NCBI GenBank assembly: GCA_016188005.1
Contig: JACPIQ010000035.1
Location: 17,601-81,600, forward strand
Direction of reading: 5' to 3'
From: Candidatus Rokuibacteriota bacterium
GTDB taxonomy: Bacteria > Methylomirabilota > Methylomirabilia > Rokubacteriales > CSP1-6
Length of the DNA stretch: 64,000 nucleotides
Made by a program: the position numbers and the translations under genes. The notes beneath the pieces were generated by a model. It was not told the origin of the DNA, did not search any database, and saw nothing but the letters and a program-made list of their open reading frames with translations. This document shows positions 17,714 through 27,390 of this stretch, one piece after another; the first letter of the stretch is position 1; each line of letters starts with the position of its first letter.

Positions 17714-18283
17714 ATGGCGCTGGTCTCGATCCTGTGGAGCTCGTTCGCGATGGTGGCGCTCGGGGAGATGGGCGACAAGACCCAGCTCGTCGCGCTGTCC
17801 CTCGCCGCTCGTTACCGACGCCCGTGGACCGTCATGCTCGGCATCCTGCTCGCCACGCTGGCCAACCACGCCCTGGCCTCCTCGGTCGGGGTGTGGGTGG
17901 CCGCGATGATTCCCGCAACGACGCTGGGATGGATCGTGGGCCTCGGCTTCATCGCCTTCGGGATCTGGGCCCTCTTCCCCGACTCGGCCCAGGAGCCCGG
18001 GGAGCGGGAGGGCTGGGGGCCGCTGATCACGACGACCGTGGTGTTCTTCATCGTCGAGATGGGCGACAAGACTCAGCTCGCCACGGTGGCGCTGGGTGCG
18101 CGCTTCCACTCGGTGCTGGCCGTCACGGCAGGGACCACCGCCGGCATGCTCGGAGCCGATGGCCTCGCGGTCTGGGCCGGCAGCCGGCTTGGCTCGCTCC
18201 TGCCCATGCGGCGCCTGCGATGGGCCGCCGCTGCCCTGTTCATCGCCTTCGGCCTCGCCGCCCTGGCGGGTGTCCTCGTCTGA
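17714..18283 (+). CDS. GDT1/TMEM165 (UPF0016) family cation exporter
   Basis: A 189-residue membrane protein made of two homologous halves of three helices each. Both halves contain the family motif EMGDKTQL (about residues 17-24 and 117-124), which forms the cation path. Bacterial relatives export manganese. The ATG at 17714 follows a GGGGGAG stretch and lies 17 bases after livF, so it may be the last gene of that operon. No manganese riboswitch or MntR site is evident in the short gap. Confidence 0.88.
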   Translation: MALVSILWSSFAMVALGEMGDKTQLVALSLAARYRRPWTVMLGILLATLANHALASSVGVWVAAMIPATTLGWIVGLGFIAFGIWALFPDSAQEPGEREGWGPLITTTVVFFIVEMGDKTQLATVALGARFHSVLAVTAGTTAGMLGADGLAVWAGSRLGSLLPMRRLRWAAAALFIAFGLAALAGVLV

Positions 18284-18378
18284 GCGCTTATCCCCTGGCT
18301 ACCCACATGTCGTGGATAACTTTCGAGACTGCCACCTCATGTGGTGCCCATCCAGCAGGGCAGCGAGAAAGTCACATG

Positions 18379-18407
18379 TTGACAAGGGTTTAAGTATGGT
18401 CTAGAGT
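18379..18407 (+). promoter_or_regulatory. Strong sigma-70-like promoter of the DGQHR gene
   Basis: TTGACA (18379-18384), a 17-base spacer and TAGAGT (18402-18407; 4 of 6) lie 57 bases before the ATG. The local sequence is clearly A+T richer than its surroundings. This is one of the best promoter matches in the window and indicates that the DGQHR gene has its own transcript. Confidence 0.7.
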
Positions 18408-18464
18408 ATCAACGGCCGAAAAACCCCAATCCGACACGCTGGCCCCACAGAGCTGGAGGGGTGG

Positions 18465-19592
18465 ATGATCACGGTTCCCGCGCACCGGGTGAAGCAGTTC
18501 GGGGTGGAGTTCTTCCAGGCGTCCTTCTCCGCCAAGGACATCGACCGCCTCGTGAAGTTCGAGGTCCTCGGCTACGCCGGCGCCGAGGCGCCGAAGCCCT
18601 CGAAGCGCGTGAACCGGGCCCGCGTGAACTGGGAGATGCTCGAGAAGCGGATCGGGGAGAGCGAGAGCGCCTACCAGCGCCCGGTGATCCGCCGCAAGAT
18701 CGACGAGCTGGTCGCCTACTACCGCGACTGCAAGGAAGCGGGCACGCTGCCGGCCATTCCCGGCGCCGTCATCATCACCTCCGAGAAGCGCTTCACGTTC
18801 ACCCCCATGGCCAGCCAGCACGATCTGGGGCTGCTCCAGATCCCCGAGGAGCATGGCGTGCTCCGCGTGCTCGACGGCCAGCACCGGCTCCTGGCGCTGC
18901 ACGCCCTCACCCAGGCGGGGGAGAACCTGGGTATCGAGGTCCCCGCGGTGCTCTTCGACCGGCTGGACGCGCGCCAGATCGTCGAGCTGTTCGTGACGAT
19001 CAACGCCAAGCACACGCGCCTCAACCCGTCCCACATCGTGAGCCTGGCGGGGCGCAAGCTCTACCCCGACCCGAACCAGGCGCTGGCCCACGACGTGATC
19101 CGTTCCCTGAACGAGGATGACACCTCCCCGCTGGCCGGCGAGATCAAGATGCTCGGCACGGGGCGTGGCCGGGTCTCGCAGGCGCCGCTGGCCGAGGAGA
19201 TCGTGGAGTTCCTCGAGACGGTGGAGAAGATCGGCGGCGCGGGCCGCATGAACGAGCTGCGCCAGGGCGCCAAGCGCTTCTTCCTCAACTACGTGAAGGC
19301 CGTGGCGGGCATCTTCCCCGCCGCCTGGGCGGGGCGGAAGTACTCCATCAAGACGGGCGCCGCGCTGCGGGCCTTCATCCGCGTGGCCCCCGACGTGATG
19401 GCGCGGGCCCGCGAGCTCAAGAAGGACGCCTTCGACTTCAACGCCATCCGGGAGGCGGTGAGGCCGTGGGGCGACCGTCTCAAGGACCGGCGCTTCGAGA
19501 CCGAGGGGGAATGGAAGAGCAAGCTGGCCGGCGGCACGCGCGGCACCGTCGAAGCGCTCACCCGCGAGCTGCGCGAGGCGCTCCGGTCCTAG
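18465..19592 (+). CDS. DGQHR-domain protein (DndB-like), orphan
   Basis: A 375-residue protein with the diagnostic motif VLDGQHRLLAL (DGQHR at residues 137-141) and the second block FVTINAKHTRLNPSHIVSL (about residues 180-198). Both are shared with DndB, the regulator of phosphorothioate DNA modification, and with DGQHR proteins of defence islands. No dndACDE, restriction or other defence gene is visible nearby. A strong promoter precedes it and a GGAGGGG site lies before the ATG. It faces greA, with 7 bases between stops. DNA binding or a regulatory role is likely by family; its partner is unknown. Confidence 0.82.
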   Translation: MITVPAHRVKQFGVEFFQASFSAKDIDRLVKFEVLGYAGAEAPKPSKRVNRARVNWEMLEKRIGESESAYQRPVIRRKIDELVAYYRDCKEAGTLPAIPGAVIITSEKRFTFTPMASQHDLGLLQIPEEHGVLRVLDGQHRLLALHALTQAGENLGIEVPAVLFDRLDARQIVELFVTINAKHTRLNPSHIVSLAGRKLYPDPNQALAHDVIRSLNEDDTSPLAGEIKMLGTGRGRVSQAPLAEEIVEFLETVEKIGGAGRMNELRQGAKRFFLNYVKAVAGIFPAAWAGRKYSIKTGAALRAFIRVAPDVMARARELKKDAFDFNAIREAVRPWGDRLKDRRFETEGEWKSKLAGGTRGTVEALTRELREALRS

Positions 19593-19599
19593 CCCGCCC

Positions 19600-20097
19600 C
19601 TAGCCTGCTCCCCCGGGCTCGGGCCAGGGGAAGTTCGCCTCGAGGATCTCGAACTCCTTCCTGCCGCCCGGCAGCTGGGCCACGACGCGGGCCCCGACGC
19701 TCTTACCGATGAGCGTGCGGGCCAGCGGGGCCAGGACCGAGATGCGGCCGCGGATCGGGTCGGCCTCGTCGGAGCCGACGATCTGGTAGCAGACCTCCTT
19801 ACCGTCCCCATCCTCGAGCCGCACCGTCGAGCCGAAGGTGACGCGGTCGCCGGACGTGGGCGGCTCGATCACCTCGGCGGCGCCGAGCTTGCCCTCCAGA
19901 TCGTTGATCCGCGCCTCGACGAAGCTCTGCCGCTCCCGCGCGGCGTGGTACTCGGCGTTCTCCGACAGGTCGCCGTGGGCGCGGGCCTCGGCGATGGCCC
20001 GCGTGATGGCGGGGCGCTCGAGCCGCTTGAGCCGCTCGAGCTCGTCCTTCATCCGCTCGTGGCCCGCCCGGGTCATGGGAGTGCGCTGGACAGCCAT
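19600..20097 (-). CDS. greA: Transcription elongation factor GreA
   Basis: A 165-residue protein with the N-terminal coiled coil bearing the acidic tip [15 protein letters not shown] (about residues 45-60), which reaches into the RNA polymerase secondary channel to promote transcript cleavage. The C-terminal FKBP-like domain contains [17 protein letters not shown] and [20 protein letters not shown]. The ATG at 20097 is chosen because it matches the family N-terminus ([17 protein letters not shown] follows). A TAAGAT box lies only eight bases upstream, so the mRNA may be leaderless. Confidence 0.95.
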   Translation of the reverse strand: MAVQRTPMTRAGHERMKDELERLKRLERPAITRAIAEARAHGDLSENAEYHAARERQSFVEARINDLEGKLGAAEVIEPPTSGDRVTFGSTVRLEDGDGKEVCYQIVGSDEADPIRGRISVLAPLARTLIGKSVGARVVAQLPGGRKEFEILEANFPWPEPGGAG

Positions 20098-20105
20098 GGC
20101 CCGAT

Positions 20106-20111
20106 ATCTTA
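20106..20111 (-). promoter_or_regulatory. -10 box close to greA start
   Basis: On the minus strand TAAGAT ends eight bases before the ATG of greA. TCGACC lies 17 bases upstream as a weak -35 candidate. If used, transcription would begin at or next to the start codon. Confidence 0.45.
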
Positions 20112-20162
20112 CGACAGCCTCGCGGGCGGGTCGAGCGCTCGCACGCGTGCATCTCGCTGCGG

Positions 20163-20168
20163 TACACT
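20163..20168 (+). promoter_or_regulatory. -10 box close to RND adaptor start
   Basis: TACACT ends eight bases before the ATG at 20177, leaving almost no leader and no recognisable Shine-Dalgarno sequence. It fits a leaderless transcript. No convincing -35 box is present. Confidence 0.4.
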
Positions 20169-20176
20169 GACGGCCT

Positions 20177-21499
20177 ATGACTCGACTCGGCGCGCCGCTC
20201 CTGTGCTGCGGGCTTCTCCTCGCCGCGCTCACCGGAGCAGGCCGATCGGGCGCCCAGCCCCCGGTGCGGCCCCAGGGAGCGCCCGGGGCCGCCAAGCCGC
20301 TCCCCGTCACCGTGGCGCGCGCGGAGGCGCGCCCCGTCCAGCGCTCGGTGGAGACCGTCGGCAGCCTGTTGCCGTGGCAGGACGTGGTGGTCAAGACGGA
20401 GCAGCCGGGGACCGTCGCCCGCCTCTTCGCCGACCTCGGGGATGCGGTGGGGCGCGGCAAGGTGCTCGCCGAATACGACGCGCGCGAGTTCCAGTTCGCC
20501 GTCGAGCAGGCCGAGGCCGATCTGCTCTCCGCGCGCCAGTCGTTCGCCCGCGCGCGCACGACGGTCGGGGCCAGTGAGGCGGCGCTCCGGCGGGTCAAGG
20601 ACAATCTCTCCGCCCTCGAGGCCGAGGTGGCGCGCAACCAGTCGCAGCTGGAGTGGGCCAAGTCGGAGCTCGCGCGAAGCCAGGAGCTCTTCGCCAAGCA
20701 GCTCATCGCGGCGCGCGACGTGGACAACGCCCGCAACCAGCACAACGTGGCCGCCGCCCAGCTGGCGCTGGCCGTCAACGCGCGCAGCCAGCATCCGGAC
20801 CAGGTGAGGATCGCCGAAGCCCAGCTCGAGGCCGACCACGCCGGCCTCCGGGTGGCCGAGGCCGAGGTGGCGCGCCGCGAGGCGAGCCTCGGCATCGCGA
20901 AGAAGCGTCTCGGCGACACGACGATCCGCGCGCCCATCGCCGGCGTCATCGCCAAGCGCCACCTCAATGCCGGCGAGTACGTGAAGGAGAACACGGCGGT
21001 CTTCACCGTGGTGGCGCTCGACCCGCTCAAGTACACGGGCACGGTGTCGGAGCGCTTCGCCCCCGACCTGCGCGTGGGCCAGCGGATCGCGCTCTCGGTG
21101 GAGGCCTACCCCGGGAAGACCTTTCCCGGCCAGGTGACGCGGCTGTCGCCCGCCGTGGAAGTGCAGACGCGCAGCCTCGCCCTCGAGGGGCGCGTCGCGA
21201 ACGCCGACGGCCGGCTCCGTCCGGGCTTCTTCGCGAAGGGCGTCGTCCTCACCCGGACGGACGCCGCGGTGGCCTTCGTCCCCGCCGAGGCGGTGGTCTA
21301 CTTCGTCGGCATCAGCAAGGTCTTCGTGGTCGTCGGCAGCAAGGTGGAGGAGCGCCTGGTCAAGACCGGGGCCCGCCAGGGTGCGCTCGTCGAGATCGTG
21401 GAGGGCGTGCGGGTGGGGGACACCGTCGCGACGACCAATCTCGCCCAGCTCTTCAACGGCGCCCCGGTGACGCTCGTGGACGACAGGATCCGCCGGTAG
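20177..21499 (+). CDS. RND efflux periplasmic adaptor (membrane fusion protein)
   Basis: A 440-residue adaptor with an N-terminal signal segment ([22 protein letters not shown]), a split lipoyl domain ([23 protein letters not shown] and [22 protein letters not shown]) and a long alpha-helical hairpin between them (about residues 105-250, rich in Ala, Glu, Arg and Gln). Beta-barrel and membrane-proximal domains follow. It would link the inner-membrane RND pump to an outer-membrane channel, which is not encoded here. The stop overlaps the GTG of the pump gene. Confidence 0.92.
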   Translation: MTRLGAPLLCCGLLLAALTGAGRSGAQPPVRPQGAPGAAKPLPVTVARAEARPVQRSVETVGSLLPWQDVVVKTEQPGTVARLFADLGDAVGRGKVLAEYDAREFQFAVEQAEADLLSARQSFARARTTVGASEAALRRVKDNLSALEAEVARNQSQLEWAKSELARSQELFAKQLIAARDVDNARNQHNVAAAQLALAVNARSQHPDQVRIAEAQLEADHAGLRVAEAEVARREASLGIAKKRLGDTTIRAPIAGVIAKRHLNAGEYVKENTAVFTVVALDPLKYTGTVSERFAPDLRVGQRIALSVEAYPGKTFPGQVTRLSPAVEVQTRSLALEGRVANADGRLRPGFFAKGVVLTRTDAAVAFVPAEAVVYFVGISKVFVVVGSKVEERLVKTGARQGALVEIVEGVRVGDTVATTNLAQLFNGAPVTLVDDRIRR

Positions 21500-24400
21500 T
21501 GGGCTTCCTCGAGGTCTTCGTCCGCCGGCCCGTCCTGACGACCATGGTCATCGCCACCATGGTCGTCCTCGGGCTCGCCTCCTTCGCCCAGCTCGGCGTG
21601 GACATCTTTCCCAAGATTGATCTGCCCACCATCACGATCACGACGCGGCTGCCAGGCGCCTCCCCCGAGGAGATCGAGAGCCAGATCACCAAGCCGATCG
21701 AGGAGGTCATCAACACGATCAGCGGGCTCGACGAGCTCCGCTCCTCCACCATCGAGGGACAGTCCCAGGTCTTCGCGACCTTCGTGCTCGAGCGGAGCGT
21801 CCAGGAGGCTGCCAACGACGTCCGCGAGAAGGTGGGCACGATCCTGGGGCGCCTGCCGGCCGGGACCGAGTCGCCCATCGTCGAGAAGGTGGACCCGGAC
21901 TCCGCGCCGGTGCTGGCGCTCGTGGTCTCCGGGCAGCGCTCGGCGCGCGAGATCACCGAGATCGCCGACAAGCGCGTCAAGCGCGCGCTCGAGACGGTGA
22001 AGGACGTGGGCGCCATCACGCTCGTTGGCGACCGCAAGCGGGAGATCCAGATCCGCGTGGATCCGGACAAGCTCACAGCCTTCACCCTGTCGATCCAGCA
22101 GATCAGGGAGGGCCTCCTCCGCCAGAACGTGGAGATCCCGGGCGGCCGGCTGACGGCCGGGACGAGCGAGGAAGGGCTGCGCACGCTCGGGCGCATCGAG
22201 TCCGTGGAGGCCTTCAACGACCTCATCGTCGCCGACTTCAAGGGCAGCCCGGTCCGGGTCCGGGACGTGGCCAGCGTGGTGGACGGCGAGGAGGAGCCGC
22301 GGACCCTGTCGCGGCTGAACGGGGAAAACGCCGTCTCCCTGCTCATCCGGAAGCAGTCGGGGACCAACACGGTGGCGGTGGTCGAGGCCGTCAAGCGGCG
22401 GCTCCAGGAGGTCCAGAAGGGGCTCCCCCAGGACATCAAGTTCGAGGTGGTCCGGGATCTGTCGAAGTTCATCAAGCGCTCCTTCGAGGAGGTCCAGGAC
22501 CACCTCCTGCTGGGCGGGCTCCTCGCGAGCCTCATCGTGGCCGCCTTCATCGGCAGGCTCACGTGGTGGGAGCGCACGGTGCTCGCCGCCATCGTCGCCG
22601 CCGTGGCCACGGCATTCCTCCAGGGCACCCCCGGGCTGCTCATCACGGTGACGGGCCTGGCCATCGTGGCCACCATGATCTTCTTCCTGTCGGTGCGGAA
22701 GCTCCGCCCGGCCTTCGTGGCCGCGGTGGCCATCCCCACCTCGATCATCGCCACCTTCACCGCCATGCGCGTGGCCGGCTTCACGCTCAACAACCTCACG
22801 ATGCTCGGCCTGTCGCTCTCCACCGGCATCGTGATCGACGACGCGATCATCGTGCTCGAGAACATCTTCCGGCACACGGAGGAGGAGCGGCGGCCGCCCT
22901 TCGAGGCGGCCATCACGGGGACCCGGGAGATCTCCCTCGCCGTCACGACCACCACGATCTCCCTCGTGGTGATCTTCCTGCCCGTGGCCTTCATGGGCGG
23001 GCTCGTCGGGAAGTTCTGGAATTCCTTCGGGCTCACCACCACCTTCGCCATCCTGACGTCGCTGGTGGTCGCCTTCACGCTCACGCCCATGCTCGCCGCC
23101 CGCGTGCTGGCGGCGGGCGCGAGCCACGACGGCCACGGGCCCGCGCACGCGCAGCCGCCCGGGGCCGGCCCGGCCTCGAAGGCGGCCGGCTTCTACCGCG
23201 CCATGGAGACGGCCTACGAGACCGCGCTGGGCTGGTGTCTCGGCCACCGCGCCCTCTGCCTGCTCGCCGGCGGGACGATCCTCGTGGGCGGTTACTTCCT
23301 CCTCATTCACTCGAAACTCGATTTCGTCGTGGACGACGACATGAGCGAGTTCGAGGTGGTGGCCGAGGCCCCGTCGGGTTCGTCCATCGCCCGGAGCGCC
23401 GAGGTCAGCCGGGCCATGGAGGCGGAGATCCGGAAGGTGCCCGAGGTCGTCACGCTGTTCACCACCATCGGCGTGCGGGGGCAGCACCAGTCCAACGTCA
23501 CCGACATCTCGATCTACGTGGGGCTCCAGCACCTGTCGGAGCGCCGCCGCTCGCAGATCGACCTCATGCAGGACGTGCGGCGACGCCTGGCCGCCTTCCC
23601 CGGTCTGCGGATCAGCGTCCAGAACATCAGCCTGATCGGCGGCGGCGGCTTCCGCCAGACCCCCTTCAACCTGATCCTCCGCGGGCCCGACCTGGCCGGG
23701 CTCGAGCGGCAGGCGGCGGGGGTGATCGCCGCCCTCAAGACCAGGCCCGGCTTCGTGGACCTCGACACCGCGCAGGCCCTCCGCCAGCCCGAGGTGCAGG
23801 TGACGATCGACCGGCAGAAGGCCTCCGACCTCGGCGTGCGGGTGGACACCGTGGCGGCGACGCTGCGCACGCTGGTCGGCGGTGAGAAGGTGGGCTTCTA
23901 CCGGGAGGCCGGCGAGCAGTACGACATCCGCCTGCGCCTGGCCGAGGACTACCGCAAGGACGCCGCCGGACTGCCGACCCTCATGGTCCCCGGCAGCGCG
24001 GGGTCACTCGTGAAGCTGTCGAACGTCACCACCCTGGGCGCGGGGATGAGCCCGGGGCAGATCGAGCGCTACGCCCAGGAGCGCTCGATCACCATCATCT
24101 CCAACCTGTACGACAAGCCTCTGGCCGACGCCTACAAGGACGCCTACGCCGCCGTGGCCGCCCAGCGGATGCCCTCCGAGTACGGCATCCAGACCTCCGG
24201 GCGCGGCAAGCTCCTGCAGGAATCCATCCAGAATTTCTTCATCGCCTTCGTGCTGTCGCTGGCGTTCATCTACATCGTGCTGGCTGCCCAGTTCGAGTCC
24301 TTCGTGCACCCGCTGACGATCATGGTGTCCATGTTCCTCGCGATCCCCTTCGGGGTCCTGACCCTCATGATCGTCGGCAAGACGCTCAACATCTACTCGA

Positions 24401-24822
24401 TCATGGGGCTGTTTCTCCTGATGGGCGTGGTGAAGAAGAACGCGATCCTGCAGGTGGACTACACCAACGTGCTGCGCGAGCGCGGGCTCCCGCGCGCCGA
24501 GGCGCAGCTGCAGGCCGACCGCGCGCGGCTCCGCCCCATCCTCATGACGACGCTCGCGATCATGGCCGGCATGCTGCCCGTGGCGCTCGGCCGGGGCGAC
24601 GGCGCGGCTTCCCGCGCCTCGCTGGCCACGGTCGTGGTGGGCGGCCAGGCGCTCTGCCTGATCGTGACGCTCCTGATGACCCCGGTGATCTACTCGACCT
24701 TCGACGACCTGCGCGGAAAGCGGGCCTTCTCGTGGGTGCGCTTCCCGCGGTGGAAGGCGTTGCTGGCCGGGCGTCTGGCGTGGGGATCGAGCCGAACTTC
24801 GCCGGGCACGGTCAGGCGGTGA
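21499..24822 (+). CDS. RND (HAE1-type) efflux permease with two extra transmembrane helices
   Basis: A 1107-residue inner-membrane proton-driven exporter. Family features are FVRRPVLTTMV (helix 1), FPKIDLPTITI, GASPEEIESQ, GIVIDDAIIVLENIFRHTEE (helix 4 with the two proton-relay aspartates), and VVKKNAILQVDYTN. The GTG overlaps the adaptor stop. The family is usually about 1030-1050 residues; the excess is explained by an insertion at about residues 352-396, between helix 2 and helix 3. It reads as two hydrophobic stretches (VLAAIVAAVATAFL and LLITVTGLAIVATMIFFL). Substrate unknown. The 3' end overlaps the convergent hydrolase gene by 11 bases. Confidence 0.92.
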   Translation: MGFLEVFVRRPVLTTMVIATMVVLGLASFAQLGVDIFPKIDLPTITITTRLPGASPEEIESQITKPIEEVINTISGLDELRSSTIEGQSQVFATFVLERSVQEAANDVREKVGTILGRLPAGTESPIVEKVDPDSAPVLALVVSGQRSAREITEIADKRVKRALETVKDVGAITLVGDRKREIQIRVDPDKLTAFTLSIQQIREGLLRQNVEIPGGRLTAGTSEEGLRTLGRIESVEAFNDLIVADFKGSPVRVRDVASVVDGEEEPRTLSRLNGENAVSLLIRKQSGTNTVAVVEAVKRRLQEVQKGLPQDIKFEVVRDLSKFIKRSFEEVQDHLLLGGLLASLIVAAFIGRLTWWERTVLAAIVAAVATAFLQGTPGLLITVTGLAIVATMIFFLSVRKLRPAFVAAVAIPTSIIATFTAMRVAGFTLNNLTMLGLSLSTGIVIDDAIIVLENIFRHTEEERRPPFEAAITGTREISLAVTTTTISLVVIFLPVAFMGGLVGKFWNSFGLTTTFAILTSLVVAFTLTPMLAARVLAAGASHDGHGPAHAQPPGAGPASKAAGFYRAMETAYETALGWCLGHRALCLLAGGTILVGGYFLLIHSKLDFVVDDDMSEFEVVAEAPSGSSIARSAEVSRAMEAEIRKVPEVVTLFTTIGVRGQHQSNVTDISIYVGLQHLSERRRSQIDLMQDVRRRLAAFPGLRISVQNISLIGGGGFRQTPFNLILRGPDLAGLERQAAGVIAALKTRPGFVDLDTAQALRQPEVQVTIDRQKASDLGVRVDTVAATLRTLVGGEKVGFYREAGEQYDIRLRLAEDYRKDAAGLPTLMVPGSAGSLVKLSNVTTLGAGMSPGQIERYAQERSITIISNLYDKPLADAYKDAYAAVAAQRMPSEYGIQTSGRGKLLQESIQNFFIAFVLSLAFIYIVLAAQFESFVHPLTIMVSMFLAIPFGVLTLMIVGKTLNIYSIMGLFLLMGVVKKNAILQVDYTNVLRERGLPRAEAQLQADRARLRPILMTTLAIMAGMLPVALGRGDGAASRASLATVVVGGQALCLIVTLLMTPVIYSTFDDLRGKRAFSWVRFPRWKALLAGRLAWGSSRTSPGTVRR

Positions 24823-25363
24823 TCTCGTCGCTCCGCCTGACCTCGGCCAGGAAGCCGCTGAGGCTGCCGAGATGGGTCCGGTGGACCACGTCGTGCGGGA
24901 TCATGACCCCGTCGGGCCCCCGGACCGCCATGGCCGCCGTGGCGTCCGACAGGATCGTGGCCTTGAAGCCCCGATGCGCCGCCTGGCGCGTGGTGGTGTC
25001 GCAGCACATCTGGGTCATGAAGCCCGACACGATGACGTGCTCGACGCCGCGCTGCCGGAGCTCCTGCTCCAGCGGCGTGCCCGTGAAGGCGCCGGGCAAG
25101 TGCTTCTGGATCACGGGCTCCCCCGGCCCGGGCGTCACGGACGGGTGGATCGCCAGTCCGGGGCTGCCGGGCGCGAAGATGGCGGCGCCGGGCTTGCGGC
25201 TCTCGTGGACGATGTGGAAGACAGGGACGCCGCGGCCCCGGGCCCAGCGGAGCAGCTGCGCGATGCGCTGGACCGCCGCGGGCCCGTCGGGCAGCGGGAG
25301 CTTGCCGAGCGGGAAGAAGTATTCCTGCTGCGCGTCGATCACGAGGAGAGCACTCCGCTCCAT
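24812..25363 (-). CDS. Cysteine hydrolase, isochorismatase superfamily
   Basis: A 183-residue amidohydrolase-fold protein. The triad is intact: aspartate in LLVIDAQQEYF (residue 9), lysine in VIQKHLPGAF and cysteine in SGFMTQMCCDTTTR. Nicotinamidase, carbamoylsarcosine amidase and similar N-carbamoyl or amide hydrolases belong here. The ATG at 25363 has AGGAGG upstream, which excludes the longer frame. It follows the SurA/PpiD-like gene by 11 bases on the same strand. Contrast with the cysteine-less relative at 16372-16992. Confidence 0.86.
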   Translation of the reverse strand: MERSALLVIDAQQEYFFPLGKLPLPDGPAAVQRIAQLLRWARGRGVPVFHIVHESRKPGAAIFAPGSPGLAIHPSVTPGPGEPVIQKHLPGAFTGTPLEQELRQRGVEHVIVSGFMTQMCCDTTTRQAAHRGFKATILSDATAAMAVRGPDGVMIPHDVVHRTHLGSLSGFLAEVRRSDEITA

Positions 25364-25374
25364 CGAGATCCCTC

Positions 25375-27288
25375 CTAGCGCCGCGGGCTCGCCACCTGGC
25401 CGCTGACCTGGATGTTCGCCGCGGCCTGGAGCCCCTTGACCCAGCTCTCCCACGCCTGCGTCCGCTTCTGCTCGAGCACCTGTCGGCCGAGCTCGGGGCG
25501 CTCGGCCTCGAAGCCCTGGGGGTCCGGCGCCGCCCGCTCGAGGGTCTTCACGACATACACGGCCGTCGGCGTCCGCACAGGCTCGGCCAGCTGCCCCGCG
25601 GGGGTCTGGAGCGTCGCCAGCAACACCGGCGGGGGCAGCCCCGCGCCGCCCTTGGGCGGCTCGGTGCGAGAGAAGAGCGGCGTCTCGCCGGTGGAGAAGC
25701 CGTCACGCCTGGCCAGGGGCGCCAGGTCGCCGGCCTTGGCCGCCGTCGCCAGCGCCCGGGCGCGCTCCAGGGCGAGGGCCTCGGCCCGCTCGCGCTTGAT
25801 GGCCTCCACGATCTGCAGCCGGATGTCGCCGAGGGGGGGCACCCCCGCGGCGAGCGACTCCACCACCTTCACGATGGCAAAGCCGCCGGCAGTCTTCATG
25901 GGGGTGGACACGCCGCCGGGGGCCAGGGAGAAGATCGCCTCCTCCAGCGTCTCGTCTCGCCCGATGCCCTCGAGCCCGTCCCCCCGCGCGATGGTCGCCT
26001 CGCGGGCCTCGAAGCCCAGCCGGCGCGCCTCGGCGGTGAAGTCCTTCGTGCTGGCAAGCGGAGTCCGGCTGTCCTCGGCCCGGGCTTGGGCGCCCTTCTC
26101 GCTCCGCTCGGCGAGGAGCTTCTCCTTGATCCGCGCCGCGGCCTCCGCGAAGGGCTGGCGGCCGCCCTCCTGGATGTCCATCACCTTGATGGCGTGGTAG
26201 CCGAACGGGGTGCGCACGGGCTCGGGAGAGACCTCGCCCTTCTTCAGCGCGAAGACCGCCTGCTCGAACTGGGGCACCACCTCGCCCGGCCCGACCAGGC
26301 CGAGGTCGCCGCCCCGGGCGGCCGTCGCCGGGTCCTCGGAGGTCTCACGGGCGAGCTTGGCGAAGTCCTCGCCGGCACGAGCCCGCCGGATCACCTCGGC
26401 GACCTTCGCCCGCGACTTGCCCTCAGCCTCGCTGCCGCCCGTGGGCGGCACGCGGACCAGGACATGGGAGGCCTGCGCGCGGCGGGGTGTGTCGAACTCC
26501 GCCCCGTGCTCCTTGTAGTACGCCTCGGCGTCGGCGTCGGTGACGGGCTGGGCGAAGGCCTTGGTGCTCAGCACCGCGTACTGGATCCGCCGACGCTCCG
26601 GCCGGGTGAACTGCGCCTGGTGGCTCTTGAGGTACGGCTCGACGTCGGCGTCCGGCACCGTCACCTGGGCCATGAGGGGCGGAACCTCGAGGGCGGCCCA
26701 CGCGGCGCGCACCTTCTCGCGCCGGAAGCCGTAGGCCTGCCGCAGCTCGTCGTCCGAGACGCGGATGCCGTCCTTGACGAGGACCTCCATCTTGCGCCGC
26801 TGGACCGCCCGTTTCTGGCCGGCGTAGAACTCGTTGGGGTCGATCCGGTTCCGCTTGAGGACCTCCTGGTAGCGCTGCTGGGAGAAGCGGCCGTCCTCCT
26901 GGAACTCGGGGACCTTCCACAGGTGGGCGCTGACTTCCTCGTGGGTGACGCCCAGGCCCTCGCGCTCGGCCTGCTGCACGATGAGCGCGTCCTGCACCAG
27001 GGCGTCGATCACCTGCTGCGAGATGCCCAGCCGCTCCGCCAGCTCCGGCGTGAGCCGCTCCTTGTACATCTGGCGGTAGAACTCCAGGTAGCCCTGGTAG
27101 GCCCGCCGGTAGCGCTCGGCCGGGATCTCCTCGCCGTTGACGGTGGCGACGGCGGTGCCGCCGGGCCCGCTCGGGCCGGAGAAGGAGCTGGCCCCGAAGT
27201 ACACGACGGAGGTGGCGACGAAGGCCACGATGACGAACAGGAGGACGAACTTCAGCCCCCTGAAGTAATCCCGCATGGTGCTGATCAC
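25375..27288 (-). CDS. SurA/PpiD-type periplasmic peptidyl-prolyl isomerase/chaperone
   Basis: A 637-residue protein anchored by a single N-terminal helix (FVLLFVIVAFVATSVVYF, about residues 15-32). An SurA_N-type helical chaperone region follows (about residues 50-200). A parvulin domain lies near residues 260-360 (ASHVLVRVP, FAKLARETSEDPATAARGGDLG, FGYHAIKV), with a second, more divergent parvulin-like region after 400. This layout matches PpiD. It assists folding of exported and outer-membrane proteins. The GTG at 27288 is supported by GGGAGG eight bases upstream; an ATG four codons later is the alternative. Confidence 0.9.
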   Translation of the reverse strand: MISTMRDYFRGLKFVLLFVIVAFVATSVVYFGASSFSGPSGPGGTAVATVNGEEIPAERYRRAYQGYLEFYRQMYKERLTPELAERLGISQQVIDALVQDALIVQQAEREGLGVTHEEVSAHLWKVPEFQEDGRFSQQRYQEVLKRNRIDPNEFYAGQKRAVQRRKMEVLVKDGIRVSDDELRQAYGFRREKVRAAWAALEVPPLMAQVTVPDADVEPYLKSHQAQFTRPERRRIQYAVLSTKAFAQPVTDADAEAYYKEHGAEFDTPRRAQASHVLVRVPPTGGSEAEGKSRAKVAEVIRRARAGEDFAKLARETSEDPATAARGGDLGLVGPGEVVPQFEQAVFALKKGEVSPEPVRTPFGYHAIKVMDIQEGGRQPFAEAAARIKEKLLAERSEKGAQARAEDSRTPLASTKDFTAEARRLGFEAREATIARGDGLEGIGRDETLEEAIFSLAPGGVSTPMKTAGGFAIVKVVESLAAGVPPLGDIRLQIVEAIKRERAEALALERARALATAAKAGDLAPLARRDGFSTGETPLFSRTEPPKGGAGLPPPVLLATLQTPAGQLAEPVRTPTAVYVVKTLERAAPDPQGFEAERPELGRQVLEQKRTQAWESWVKGLQAAANIQVSGQVASPRR

Positions 27289-27390
27289 TGACGCGACCTC
27301 CCGGAGAAGCTCGGAGTGATTGGGTCCCGTCCTCCTAGCCTACCACAGCGGTTCGCGGCCACTCGCCTTCAGGTCCGGAGACAGCGCGCC

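Noticed and set aside
21298..23532. A 744-codon antisense frame over the RND pump, and similar ones over 35016-37802 and 37703-39331
   Set aside because: No family motifs, composition biased to Asp/His/Arg/Gly, and the sense strand encodes clear families.
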